This document shows, piece by piece, positions 35,218 to 43,524 of a DNA stretch of 64,000 bases (the stretch's first letter is position 1; each line of letters starts with the position of its first letter). A program made the translations under genes and the position numbers. The stretch comes from Muriiphilus sp048268845 (GTDB taxonomy: Bacteria > Pseudomonadota > Alphaproteobacteria > Rhodobacterales > Rhodobacteraceae): NCBI GenBank assembly GCA_048268845.1, contig JBLWUQ010000003.1:124001-188000 (forward strand), read 5' to 3'. Under the pieces are notes generated by a model. That model saw only the letters and a program-made list of their open reading frames with translations, was not told the DNA's origin and made no database searches.

Positions 35218-37415
35218 GTCCGCCCCCTCAGACGCAGCGCGTTGAGCGAAACCGTGATCGACGAGAACGACATCGCCAGTGCGGCTGCCAGCGGCGTGGC
35301 AAAGCCCAGCAGCGCGACCGGAATCGCGACGGCGTTGTAGGCGGCGGCGATGCCGAAGTTTTCCTTGATCCGCCTCGTGGCCGAACGCGCCAGCTTGATC
35401 GACCCACCGAGCGGCGCGAGCGATTTGCCCAGGAGCACGATGTCGGACACCACCCGCGTCGCCTCAAGCGCCGAGGCGGGCGAGATCGAGACGTGGGCTG
35501 CAGCAAGGGCTGCGGTGTCGTTGAGGCCGTCGCCGACCATCAGGACCTTGCGGCCCGCGTCGCGCAGCCCCTCGATCACCGCCACCTTGTCCTCGGGCAG
35601 CATCCCGGCGCGGGCGTCCTCGATGCCCAGCCGGCCGGCAATGTCCGCGACCGCAGCGGGAACGTCGCCCGAGATCAGCGTTACCGGCAGCCCCTGCGCC
35701 TTGAACGCCGCCACCACTTCGGCGGCACCGTCACGCAGCGCGTCGTGGAAGGTGAAGGCGCGCGCCGGGCTGTAACCGATCCGAAGCCATGTCGCGGTCT
35801 TGTCGATCGCCTCCGCCCCCAGCCAGGCGGCGCGGCCCAGACGAACCGGCTGGCCTTGCCATTCGGCCTCGATCCCGTGGCCCGGCACCTCCGTGACCTT
35901 GCCGACGCGCGCGCCGCGGATACCGGCCGCATGCCCGGCCTGCGCGATGGCCTGTGCGAGCGGATGCGACGAGCCCTGCGCCAGCGCCTGCACCACCTCA
36001 AGCTCGCGGCGGCTGAAATCGGCCAGGTTCTCGACCTCGGGCTGGCCCTGGGTCAGCGTGCCGGTCTTGTCGAAGACGACGTGATCGACCTCGGCCAGCC
36101 GCTCCATCGCGGTGGCGGACTTGAGCAGCATCCCCTGCCGGAACATCCGGCCCGAGGCGGCGGTGGTCACGGCGGGCACGGCCAGACCCAGCGCGCAGGG
36201 GCAGGTGATGATCAGGACCGCCACGGCAATGTTGATCGAAAGACGCACGTCGCCGCCGGAAATCCAGAGCCACACAAGGAACGCGCCAGCCGCCAGCAGG
36301 TGCACGGCGGGGGCATAGATCCGCGCGGCCCGGTCGGCCAGCGAGGTATATCGGTTGCGCGAGGTTTCGGCGATGGCGACCAGATCGGCCATGCGGTGCA
36401 GCGCCGTATCCTGCCCAGCCGCCGCCACCCGCAGGGTCAGGGGGCCGGTCAGGTTGATCTCACCCGCGCTGACCATCGCGCCCGGGCCGGCAAAGACCGG
36501 CAGGCTTTCGCCGGTCAGAAGCGAGCGGTCGATCTCGCTCTCGCCATCCTCGACCATGCCGTCGACCGGCACCCGTGCGCCGGGCACGACGCGGACAAGA
36601 TCGCCCACGGCGATCTTGTTGACGGCGACGACTTCCTCGGTCCCGTCCTCGCGCAGACGATGCGCCCGCGGCACCTCGAGCGCGGTCAGCTCCTCGGCGG
36701 CAGAGCGCGCTACGGCGCGGGTGCGGTGATCGAGGAACCGGCCCGCGAGCAGGAAGAAGGTGAGCGACAGCGCCGCGTCGAAATAAGCGTGTTCCCCGGA
36801 ATGGGCGGTTTCATAGACCGACATCCCCGCCGCGAGCAGGATCGCCAGCGAAATCGGCACGTCCATGTTGAGCCGCCCGACGCGCAGCGCGGCCCAGGCG
36901 CTCTTGAAGAACGGCTGCGCCGAGAACGCGATGATCGGCAGCGCGATGCCCGCCGAAACCCAATGGAACAGATCGCGCGTCGCGTCGTTGGCGCCCGACC
37001 AGACCGCGACCGACAGCAGCATGACGTTCATCATGCCGAACCCCGCCACGCCCATCCGCATCATGAGGTCGCGCGAGTGTTTCTGTGTGGTCGACGAGGA
37101 CAGCGTGCCGGCGTCAAGCTCGTAGGCCTCAAAGCCGATACTGCCGAGATACTCCGCCAGCGTCTTCGGCTCGATATCTGCATCAGCCTCGATCGTGGCG
37201 CGTTTCAGGGTCAGGTTGACCCTTGCCGAACGCACGCCGGGCAAGCTTGCCAGGCCGTGCTCGACCGCGACGATGCAGGCGGCGCAATGCGCGGTGGGCA
37301 GCGACAGCATGATCTTGCGCGCCTCCTGCCCGTTGCCGCGGTAGCTCGCGGTGGACTGAAGTTCAGCGAGCGGTGCGGCGGCGCAGGCCGGGCAGGCGGA
37401 CATCGAGGTGACCAT
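35214..37415 (-). CDS. ccoI: Copper-exporting P1B-type ATPase for cbb3 oxidase assembly (CcoI/FixI)
   Basis: The 733-residue pump has a cysteine-containing N-terminus (CPACAAAP) and one heavy-metal-associated domain with AHCAACIVAV (Cys44, Cys47). It has the channel motif TCPCALGLAVP, the phosphorylation site VVFDKTGTLTQG and the hinge MVGDGLNDTAALAAA. CcoI transports copper to the periplasmic side for delivery to the CuB centre of CcoN. It lies 3 bp after ccoH and overlaps ccoS by 4 bp, the classical rdxBHIS arrangement. An antisense frame of about 850 codons across it is a shadow. Confidence 0.96.
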   Translation of the reverse strand: MVTSMSACPACAAAPLAELQSTASYRGNGQEARKIMLSLPTAHCAACIVAVEHGLASLPGVRSARVNLTLKRATIEADADIEPKTLAEYLGSIGFEAYELDAGTLSSSTTQKHSRDLMMRMGVAGFGMMNVMLLSVAVWSGANDATRDLFHWVSAGIALPIIAFSAQPFFKSAWAALRVGRLNMDVPISLAILLAAGMSVYETAHSGEHAYFDAALSLTFFLLAGRFLDHRTRAVARSAAEELTALEVPRAHRLREDGTEEVVAVNKIAVGDLVRVVPGARVPVDGMVEDGESEIDRSLLTGESLPVFAGPGAMVSAGEINLTGPLTLRVAAAGQDTALHRMADLVAIAETSRNRYTSLADRAARIYAPAVHLLAAGAFLVWLWISGGDVRLSINIAVAVLIITCPCALGLAVPAVTTAASGRMFRQGMLLKSATAMERLAEVDHVVFDKTGTLTQGQPEVENLADFSRRELEVVQALAQGSSHPLAQAIAQAGHAAGIRGARVGKVTEVPGHGIEAEWQGQPVRLGRAAWLGAEAIDKTATWLRIGYSPARAFTFHDALRDGAAEVVAAFKAQGLPVTLISGDVPAAVADIAGRLGIEDARAGMLPEDKVAVIEGLRDAGRKVLMVGDGLNDTAALAAAHVSISPASALEATRVVSDIVLLGKSLAPLGGSIKLARSATRRIKENFGIAAAYNAVAIPVALLGFATPLAAALAMSFSSITVSLNALRLRGRT

Positions 37416-37418
37416 GGC

Positions 37419-37907
37419 TCATCCCTCGGGCAGGCGCAGGATCAGGCGTTGCCGGAACATGGTGCCATCGGCGGCCTTGGCCTCAAGCCGGAATTCCCAT
37501 TTTCCCGGTGCCAATGCGTCGATCTCGGCGACATGGGCACCGCTCGGGGCGCGGGTGAAGGTCAGTTCCTGATCGTGCTGGCGTTCGGTGGCGCGGCCCA
37601 GCATGCCGCCGATCTCGGCGACTGGCGCAGGCAGCCCGGCGTCATCGGTGATGTCGACCCGAAGCTGGGTGCCAGTGACCGAAGCCACAGCCTCCCAGCC
37701 CAGCGCCTGCTGCGCCGCGCGGTCGTCGTCGAAGGTCTGGCTGGCGACGTAGGAATTGGCGACCTCCAGCCCCGGAAAGGTGCTGATGGCGGACCAGGCC
37801 ATGAACAGGTTGACGCCGATGATGATGGAAAACGCCGACACCACGATGATCAGAACCTTGCGGCCGGTCAGTTCCTTGCCGGTTGCGGTGCTCTCGGTCA
37901 TGTTCAT
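37419..37907 (-). CDS. ccoH: cbb3 oxidase maturation protein FixH/CcoH
   Basis: The 162-residue protein has one N-terminal transmembrane segment (KVLIIVVSAFSIIIGVNLFMAWSAI). A periplasmic beta-rich FixH domain follows, with GLEVANSYVASQTFDDDRAAQQALGW and the C-terminal GKWEFRLEAKAADGTMFRQRLILRLP. It binds and stabilises CcoP/CcoN assembly intermediates. The ATG overlaps the ccoG stop by 4 bp, which fixes the start at 37907. Confidence 0.93.
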   Translation of the reverse strand: MNMTESTATGKELTGRKVLIIVVSAFSIIIGVNLFMAWSAISTFPGLEVANSYVASQTFDDDRAAQQALGWEAVASVTGTQLRVDITDDAGLPAPVAEIGGMLGRATERQHDQELTFTRAPSGAHVAEIDALAPGKWEFRLEAKAADGTMFRQRLILRLPEG

Positions 37908-39337
37908 TGCCCTCTGCCGTTGAAGACCGTGTCGCGCTCGGCGCGGTCTCCGGATGCATCGTCGGTGACCCAGATGCGGATCTCGGTGCGATCCGCGGTT
38001 GCGGCCTCCGATCCGGCGGGTGCCGTCACATAGACGCGGACCTTGGCCTCGGCGTCTGCCGGAGCTAGTAGCACAAGGTCGTCACGGCCTTCCAGCGCGA
38101 TCGACAGCGGGCTGTCCTCTGCCAACGAGAACGTGAACGCGCGGTCATCGCCGTGCATGTTGCGCACGCCGACCTCGTAGGTGTTGCGGATCGCGCCATC
38201 CGACAGCGTGACGAAGGTGGGGTTGCGCACCGGGTGCAGCGTGACCTGCATGTCCGGGCGCACGAACAGCGCCACGGTCAGGCCGACGCCGACCGCGGCC
38301 CAGAGCACGGTGTAGAGGATGGTGCGCGGGCGCAGGATATGCCGGGCGACATGGGTCACGGGCTGGCCCGCGCGCTCGCTCGCCTCGTCCTTCAGCGCCA
38401 TGTAGTCGATCAGCCCGCGCGGCTTGCCGACCTTGTCCATGATGTCGTTGCAGGCGTCGATGCACAGCCCGCAGGTGATGCAGGCCATCTGCTGACCGTC
38501 GCGGATGTCGATGCCCATCGGGCAGACGTTCACGCAGGCCATGCAGTCGATGCAGTCGCCCAGCTTTTCGGCCTCGGGGCCCTTGCGGTGCTTGCCGCGC
38601 GGTTCGCCGCGCCATTCGCGATAGCCGATGGTGATGGTGTCCTCGTCCATCATCGCGGCCTGAATGCGCGGCCATGGGCAGGCATAGATACAGATCTGCT
38701 CGCGCGCGAAGCCGCCGAAGAAGAAGGTGGTGAAGGTCAGGAGCGCGATGGTGGTATAGGCGATCGGATGGGCCTGGAAGCGCACCAGATCGGCCAGCAG
38801 CGCCGGCGCATCGGTGAAATAGAACACCCAGGCGCCGCCGGTGGCCAGCGCGATGAACAGCCAGATCGCCCACTTGGTCAGCCTGAGCCGCAGCTTGCGC
38901 GCGTCCCACTTCTGTTTCCATAGACGGACACGGGCGTTGCGGTCGCCCTCGATCCAGCGTTCGACCAGCACGAACAGGTCGGTCCAGACCGTCTGCGGAC
39001 AGGCATAGCCGCACCAGACCCGGCCCAGCGCCGAGGTGAAAAGAAACAGCCCCAGCCCGGCCATGATCAGAAGACCGGCGACAAAATAGAACTCATGCGG
39101 CCAGATTTCGATCCAGAAGAAAAAGAATCGGCGGTTGGCGAGGTCGACCAGAACCGCCTGATCGGGCAGATTCGGCCCCCGGTCCCAGCGGATCCATGGC
39201 GTCAGATAGTAGACGCCCAGCGCGAACCCCATGATCCACCACTTGAGCGATCGGAACAGACCCTTCGTCCCCTTGGGAAAGACGGGTTCGCGCGCCGCGT
39301 AGAGTTTGTCGGGCGCTCGGGGAGTTTGGGCTGGCAT
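37904..39337 (-). CDS. ccoG: cbb3 oxidase accessory protein CcoG (RdxA/FixG)
   Basis: The 477-residue polytopic membrane protein carries two [4Fe-4S] motifs in CIDCMACVNVCPMGIDIRDG and CITCGLCIDACNDIMDKVG. The N-terminal membrane part contains YLTPWIRWDRGPNLPDQAVL and the C-terminal FixG domain is Ig-like. CcoG reduces Cu(II) to Cu(I) for cbb3 assembly. The ATG at 39337 (MPAQTPRAPDKLYAARE) is the conserved N-terminus; a 29-residue upstream extension crosses the promoter. An FNR box is centred about 70 bp upstream. It is first in ccoGHIS. Confidence 0.95.
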   Translation of the reverse strand: MPAQTPRAPDKLYAAREPVFPKGTKGLFRSLKWWIMGFALGVYYLTPWIRWDRGPNLPDQAVLVDLANRRFFFFWIEIWPHEFYFVAGLLIMAGLGLFLFTSALGRVWCGYACPQTVWTDLFVLVERWIEGDRNARVRLWKQKWDARKLRLRLTKWAIWLFIALATGGAWVFYFTDAPALLADLVRFQAHPIAYTTIALLTFTTFFFGGFAREQICIYACPWPRIQAAMMDEDTITIGYREWRGEPRGKHRKGPEAEKLGDCIDCMACVNVCPMGIDIRDGQQMACITCGLCIDACNDIMDKVGKPRGLIDYMALKDEASERAGQPVTHVARHILRPRTILYTVLWAAVGVGLTVALFVRPDMQVTLHPVRNPTFVTLSDGAIRNTYEVGVRNMHGDDRAFTFSLAEDSPLSIALEGRDDLVLLAPADAEAKVRVYVTAPAGSEAATADRTEIRIWVTDDASGDRAERDTVFNGRGQ

Positions 39338-39400
39338 GACGGAATCCGATTCTGGGCTTCTCGTTGAACTTCGTTTTAAGATTCGGCTTTTGGCACAACA

Positions 39401-39414
39401 TTGACATGGATCAA
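39401..39414. promoter_or_regulatory. FNR box upstream of ccoG
   Basis: TTGACATGGATCAA fits the TTGAY-N4-RTCAA consensus of FNR/FnrL and lies 64-77 bp before the ccoG start. The fnrL gene is 5 kb away in the same window. Confidence 0.85.
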
Positions 39415-39580
39415 TGGGTCGCACCCCGGAGATCGGGCGCGGTTGCGAAAATTATTTGCCATATCTCATATGCGGGTTTTACCTTGTTTTCCTGGGTTTT
39501 GCGCATCGCCCTGGACGGGCCTCTCGATCAACTTTTCTTGTCCCTCTTGCGTCTGCGACATTCTGACCCGACAGTGTGTT

Positions 39581-39609
39581 ACCGACCCCGTAGAAACGCG
39601 CGAACAGGA
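39581..39609. repeat. 29-bp repeat, copy 1, in ccoP-ccoG gap
   Basis: This copy begins ACCGACCCCGTAGAAACGCG and differs from copy 2 by a single base (T in place of G at position 11). It is flanked by the inverted pair CCGACC (39583-39588) and GGTCGG (39615-39620), so it can fold as the loop of a stem. A terminator-like hairpin follows on the plus strand. Confidence 0.85.
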
Positions 39610-39647
39610 CTGGTGGTCGGCAGGTCCCCAGATAGTCCTGTGTTTCA

Positions 39648-39681
39648 CCGCCCGCCACCTTCCTGGCGGGCGGTTCTTATT
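39648..39681 (+). terminator. Intrinsic terminator-like hairpin (plus strand)
   Basis: A 10-bp perfect stem, CCGCCCGCCA (39648-39657) and TGGCGGGCGG (39664-39673), with a 6-nt loop is followed by TTCTTATT. It is a strong plus-strand terminator with no protein gene upstream on that strand, which points to a short non-coding transcript. Confidence 0.7.
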
Positions 39682-39699
39682 CCGAGTCCCTGATGCGGA

Positions 39700-39725
39700 A
39701 AAGACCGGGGTTTCCCCCGGCCTTT
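39700..39725. terminator. Bidirectional terminator-like hairpin
   Basis: AAAG then CCGGGG (39705-39710) pairs across the loop TTTC with CCCCGG (39715-39720) and CTTT. On the minus strand it is followed by TCTTTTCC, so it can end ccoNOQP transcripts. Confidence 0.65.
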
Positions 39726-39735
39726 GTAAGGTGGC

Positions 39736-39764
39736 ACCGACCCCGGAGAAACGCGCGAACAGGA
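39736..39764. repeat. 29-bp repeat, copy 2, in ccoP-ccoG gap
   Basis: This copy begins ACCGACCCCGGAGAAACGCG. It is enclosed by a perfect 8-bp inverted repeat, GGCACCGA (39733-39740) and TCGGTGCC (39772-39779), 155 bp from copy 1 in the same orientation. The distance is not a multiple of three, so a coding explanation is unlikely. Confidence 0.85.
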
Positions 39765-39783
39765 TCTGGGATCGGTGCCTTGT

Positions 39784-39802
39784 CCGGGGAGTGAGGCCCC
39801 GG
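39784..39802 (-). terminator. GC hairpin just after ccoP
   Basis: CCGGGG (39784-39789) pairs with CCCCGG (39797-39802), 22 bp past the ccoP stop on the minus strand. It has no U-run and may act as a 3'-end stabiliser. Confidence 0.4.
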
Positions 39803-39823
39803 AACCTGGGTGTGCTGGCCGGC

Positions 39824-40693
39824 TTATTCGCCGCCGCCCAGCTGGTGAACATAGGCCGCCACGGCCTTGACTTCGGCTTCGTCCAATCTCAGGCCCCAGG
39901 CCGGCATCACGCCGAAGGGTCCGTTGCGGACGCTTGTCTCGATCTCCGCCTGGTCCGAGCCATAGAGCCAGATGGCGTCGGTCAGGTTCGGTGCGCCCTG
40001 TGTGCGGTCGCCGGTCCCGTCTTCCATGTGGCACGAGGCGCAGTTGTCAGCGAACACCGTTTCGCCGTCGACTGCAAGGGCCATGTCGGCATCGGCCTTG
40101 GTCACGGGCGACAGCGACATCACATAGGCAACAACCTGCGCGATCTCCTCGTCGCTCAGGTAGTCGTCACCGAAGGCCGGCATTTCCGCATAATGGGCGT
40201 CGGGATCGTCGAGGTTGCGGATGCCGTGGCGGATCGAATAGGCGATCGCCTCGATATCGCCGCCCCAGAGCCAGTCGTTGTCCAGGAGGTTGGGATAACC
40301 CTTGGCCCCCGCCGCGCCCGAGCCGTGGCACTGCGAGCAGAAGGTCGCGAAGGTGGCGCGGCCGGACTGGATGGCAAAGTTGTAGACATCGCTGTCTTCC
40401 GCCAGCGTCGTCATGTCGGCAGAGGCAAGCTTGGCGCGCACCTCGGCGTTCATCGCGGCGAAGCGGTCGATCTCGTCCTGAACGTCGGCGCGGGTCGAGA
40501 ACCCGATCAGACCGGGCGTCGCCCGTGTGATCATCGGCCAGGCCGGGTAGGCGATGAAATAGCCGATGCCCCAGATGATCGTGGCGTAGAACACCCAGAG
40601 CCACCAGCGCGGCAGCGGATTGTTGAATTCCTGGATGCCGTCCCACTCGTGACCGGTGGTCTGCACCTCGTCCTTTTCGTTATCTTTGCTCAT
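39824..40693 (-). CDS. ccoP: cbb3-type cytochrome c oxidase subunit III (CcoP)
   Basis: The 289-residue diheme cytochrome has an N-terminal membrane helix (WWLWVFYATIIWGIGYFIAYPAW). Two c-type heme sites follow, CSQCH and CASCH, each with a following Met region. It carries electrons from cytochrome c or the bc1 complex to CcoO/CcoN. Its ATG overlaps the ccoQ stop (40690-40693). It is the last structural gene of ccoNOQP. Confidence 0.97.
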   Translation of the reverse strand: MSKDNEKDEVQTTGHEWDGIQEFNNPLPRWWLWVFYATIIWGIGYFIAYPAWPMITRATPGLIGFSTRADVQDEIDRFAAMNAEVRAKLASADMTTLAEDSDVYNFAIQSGRATFATFCSQCHGSGAAGAKGYPNLLDNDWLWGGDIEAIAYSIRHGIRNLDDPDAHYAEMPAFGDDYLSDEEIAQVVAYVMSLSPVTKADADMALAVDGETVFADNCASCHMEDGTGDRTQGAPNLTDAIWLYGSDQAEIETSVRNGPFGVMPAWGLRLDEAEVKAVAAYVHQLGGGE

Positions 40694-40902
40694 TGCCGGG
40701 CCTCCTTCGGATGAGCGCCGGGGATGTCCCCGTCACCGGCAGGTTTGTCTTCGTGGCGGAAGGGGATGTCGGCCGTGTCCTTGTGGATCTGGCGGCTGCC
40801 TGGGCGGAACACCCAGGCCACGACCGCGAGGAAGAACAGGAACATCGCCAGGAGCACCCAGCTATCCGCGATTTCGCGAAAGATCGAATAGGTGTCCGTC
40901 AT
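40690..40902 (-). CDS. ccoQ: cbb3-type oxidase subunit CcoQ
   Basis: The 70-residue protein (MTDTYSIFREIADSWVLLAM at the start) has one membrane helix and the conserved VAWVFRPGSRQIHKDTADIPF after it. CcoQ stabilises the assembled complex. It lies 11 bp after ccoO and overlaps ccoP by 4 bp. Confidence 0.95.
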   Translation of the reverse strand: MTDTYSIFREIADSWVLLAMFLFFLAVVAWVFRPGSRQIHKDTADIPFRHEDKPAGDGDIPGAHPKEARQ

Positions 40903-40913
40903 CTTCGCCTCCC

Positions 40914-41657
40914 TTACCGGCTTGCGTCGGGCGTGAAGGTCGAGAAATCGACCAGCGTTCCGAGCATCTGCATATAGGCGATCAGCGCGTCCATCTCGGT
41001 CAGCTCGGGCTGGCCGTCGAAGTTACGGATCTGCGCCCCCGGATAACGCTCGACCACGCCATCGGCGTCCGAGTCGGCATAGACGTTGCCATCCGGATCA
41101 GCCTGCGAGCGGAAGTCCTGCACCGCCAGTTCAACCTGCTCGTCGGTGTAGGGCACACCCACGAAGCGGTTGGTGCGCACGAGGTCCTCGATGTATTTGC
41201 CGTCCATCACGTTGTTCATCAGGAAGGCGTATTTCGGCATCACCGATTCCGGCACCACGCTTTGCGGGTCGATGAAGTGGTCGACGTGCCATTCGTCCGA
41301 GTAGCGGCCGCCGACGCGGGCAAGGTCCGGCCCGGTCCGTTTGGACCCCCACTGGAACGGGTGGTCGTACATCGACTCGGCCGCCAGCGAGTAGTGACCG
41401 TATCGTTCCACCTCGTCGCGCATCGGCCGGATCATCTGAGAGTGGCAGGTATAGCAGCCCTCGCGGACATAGATGTTGCGACCCTCAAGCTCCAGCGGCG
41501 AGTAGGGGCGCATGCCGTCGACTTCCTCGATCGTGTTCTCGAGATAGAACAGCGGCGCGATCTCGACGATGCCGCCGATGGACACGACCAGAAGCGAAAA
41601 GATCAGAAGAAGCGTCGCGTTCCGCTCGAGGATGGCGTGTTTTTCAATGAGTGCCAT
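40914..41657 (-). CDS. ccoO: cbb3-type cytochrome c oxidase subunit II (CcoO)
   Basis: The 247-residue monoheme cytochrome is anchored by an N-terminal helix (LLLIFSLLVVSIGGIVEIAPLF). The heme c site is GCYTCHSQMIRPM. The standard segments YSLAAESMYDHPFQWGSKRTGPDLARVGGRYS and LMNNVMDGKYIEDLVRTNRFVGVPY are intact. It lies 14 bp after ccoN and 11 bp before ccoQ. Confidence 0.97.
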   Translation of the reverse strand: MALIEKHAILERNATLLLIFSLLVVSIGGIVEIAPLFYLENTIEEVDGMRPYSPLELEGRNIYVREGCYTCHSQMIRPMRDEVERYGHYSLAAESMYDHPFQWGSKRTGPDLARVGGRYSDEWHVDHFIDPQSVVPESVMPKYAFLMNNVMDGKYIEDLVRTNRFVGVPYTDEQVELAVQDFRSQADPDGNVYADSDADGVVERYPGAQIRNFDGQPELTEMDALIAYMQMLGTLVDFSTFTPDASR

Positions 41658-41671
41658 TGGTCCGGCCCTCC

Positions 41672-43267
41672 CTATTCAGCCGGAGCCGCGACAGCGGTGG
41701 GTTGCGCCAGGGGCGCCCGCTTCACGGTCATCCAGAGGTTGTAGGCCATGATCAGCGATCCGGTCAGGAACAGAAGCCCCCCCGTGCCGCGAACCACATA
41801 CATCGGGAACTTGGCGGCGACGGTGTCGGCGAAGGAGTTCACCAGGAAGCCCTGCGCGTCGACTTCACGCCACATCAGCCCTTCCATGATCCCCGTCACC
41901 CACATCGAGGCGGCGTAGAGCACGATGCCGATGGTCGCGAGCCAGAAGTGCCAGCTGACCAGCCGGAGCGAGTAGAGACCGGCCTTGCCCCAGAGCTTGG
42001 GGAACAGGAAGTAAAGCGCCCCGAAGGTGATCATGCCGTTCCAGCCCAGCGCGCCCGAGTGGACGTGTCCGATCGTCCAGTCGGTGTAGTGGCTGAGCGA
42101 GTTGACCGCGCGGATCGACATCATCGGGCCCTCGAAGGTCGACATGCCGTAAAAGCCGATCGAGACCACCATCATGCGGATCACCGGATCGGTGCGCAGC
42201 TTGTCCCAGGCGCCCGACAGCGTCATCAGCCCGTTGATCATGCCACCCCAGGACGGCATCCACAGGATGACCGAGAACACCATGCCCAGCGTGCCGGCCC
42301 AGTCGGGCAGCGCGGTGTAGTGCAGGTGGTGCGGACCGGCCCAGATGTAGAGGAAGATCAGCGCCCAGAAGTGGATGATCGACAGCTTGTAGCTGAACAC
42401 GGGACGTTCGGCCTGTTTCGGCACGAAGTAATACATCATGCCCAGAAAGCCCGCGGTCAGGAAGAAGCCCACTGCGTTGTGGCCATACCACCATTGCGTC
42501 ATCGCATCCTGAACGCCGGCGAAGACCTGAACCGACTTGCCGCCGAAGATCGACACCGGGACCGAGAGGTTGTTGACGACATGGAGCATCGCGATGGTGA
42601 CGATGAAGGACAGGTAGAACCAGTTGGCGACGTAGATGTGCGGCTCTTTGCGCTTCATCAGCGTGCCCATGTAGAGCACCAGATAGCCGACCCAGACGAT
42701 GGTGAGCCAGATATCAACATACCACTCGGGTTCGGCGTATTCCTTGCTCTGGGTCTGCCCCAGGACATAGCCGGTCGCGGCCAGCAGGATGAAGATCTGA
42801 TAGCCCCAGAACACGAACCACGCCAGCTTGTCGCTCCAGAGGCGCGCGCCCGAGGTGCGCTGAACCACGTAGAACGACGTTGTGATCAGCGCGGTGCCGC
42901 CGAAGGCGAAGATCACCGCCGAGGTGTGCAGCGGACGCAGACGACCGAAGTTCATGTAGCCCTGGGCCCAGTCGTAGTTGAGCTCGGGAAAGGCCAGCAC
43001 GAAGGCGATCCAGGTTCCGACCAGAAACCCGGTGACGCCCCAGACGACCGTCAGGATGACGCCGGCGCGGATCGGGCCGTCGAGATAGCCGGTTTTCGGA
43101 GCCGGTTCACCACCCATCTGCCGAAGCGTGAAGATGAACATTCCGATCGCGATCAGCGACACGAGAATTGCGTGCACGAGATAGGCGAGATCGCGCGCTT
43201 CGCTTGCGGCATATGCGGCCAGCACTGCGATCAGGCCGTATATGACCAGTTTGAGGTAATCCCACAT
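41672..43267 (-). CDS. ccoN: cbb3-type cytochrome c oxidase subunit I (CcoN)
   Basis: The 531-residue heme-copper oxidase core has about twelve membrane segments. Histidine-bearing motifs include WWYGHNAVGFFLTAGFLGMMYYFVP (CuB site region), GPHHLHYTALPDW and SHYTDWTIGHVHSGALGWNGM (heme ligands). It reduces O2 to water with high affinity and pumps protons. Two FNR boxes lie 118-178 bp upstream in the region shared with the divergent stress-protein gene. It heads ccoNOQP. Confidence 0.98.
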   Translation of the reverse strand: MWDYLKLVIYGLIAVLAAYAASEARDLAYLVHAILVSLIAIGMFIFTLRQMGGEPAPKTGYLDGPIRAGVILTVVWGVTGFLVGTWIAFVLAFPELNYDWAQGYMNFGRLRPLHTSAVIFAFGGTALITTSFYVVQRTSGARLWSDKLAWFVFWGYQIFILLAATGYVLGQTQSKEYAEPEWYVDIWLTIVWVGYLVLYMGTLMKRKEPHIYVANWFYLSFIVTIAMLHVVNNLSVPVSIFGGKSVQVFAGVQDAMTQWWYGHNAVGFFLTAGFLGMMYYFVPKQAERPVFSYKLSIIHFWALIFLYIWAGPHHLHYTALPDWAGTLGMVFSVILWMPSWGGMINGLMTLSGAWDKLRTDPVIRMMVVSIGFYGMSTFEGPMMSIRAVNSLSHYTDWTIGHVHSGALGWNGMITFGALYFLFPKLWGKAGLYSLRLVSWHFWLATIGIVLYAASMWVTGIMEGLMWREVDAQGFLVNSFADTVAAKFPMYVVRGTGGLLFLTGSLIMAYNLWMTVKRAPLAQPTAVAAPAE

Positions 43268-43384
43268 TTTGCGTCCCTTCGTCTTGGTCAGTCATGTCCG
43301 GCGCCCAACACATGACGAACGTCATTTTGGCACGGTGACACGCTTTGACTGGACGGGAAATGACCCGTTGGCAACCGGAATACC

Positions 43385-43398
43385 TTGATCCATGTCAA
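43385..43398. promoter_or_regulatory. FNR box 1 between ccoN and the universal stress gene
   Basis: TTGATCCATGTCAA matches TTGAT-N4-GTCAA, centred about 125 bp before the ccoN start. It probably activates ccoNOQP when oxygen is low. Confidence 0.85.
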
Positions 43399-43431
43399 TT
43401 GACCGCGACGGGTGCGATCATGCTGGCCCGA

Positions 43432-43445
43432 TTGACACAAATCAA
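43432..43445. promoter_or_regulatory. FNR box 2 between ccoN and the universal stress gene
   Basis: TTGACACAAATCAA matches TTGAC-N4-ATCAA and lies 80-93 bp before the universal-stress gene. Its position suggests it serves that gene, so the two divergent units would each have their own FNR site. Confidence 0.85.
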
Positions 43446-43524
43446 AGCGACACCGCCGGCGAACCGTCAATCTCGCTCCATTCAGCCCATGTTGCGGGCG
43501 AGACGGAAAAGATGAGGAATCGCG

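Larger units (their letters stand above)
39338..39823. other. ccoP-ccoG intergenic region with FNR box, repeats and hairpins
   Basis: This 486-bp region has no credible protein gene. From left to right it holds the ccoG promoter with an FNR box (39401-39414), about 160 bp of AT-richer DNA, a first 29-bp repeat, two terminator-like hairpins, a second repeat copy and a GC hairpin after ccoP. The dense structure suggests a small RNA or a processed 3' end of the ccoNOQP transcript. Strand and ends cannot be fixed from sequence. Confidence 0.6.

Noticed and set aside
35493..38033. 846-codon plus-strand frame opposite ccoI and ccoH
   Set aside because: Low-complexity shadow; the minus strand has all P-type ATPase and FixH motifs.
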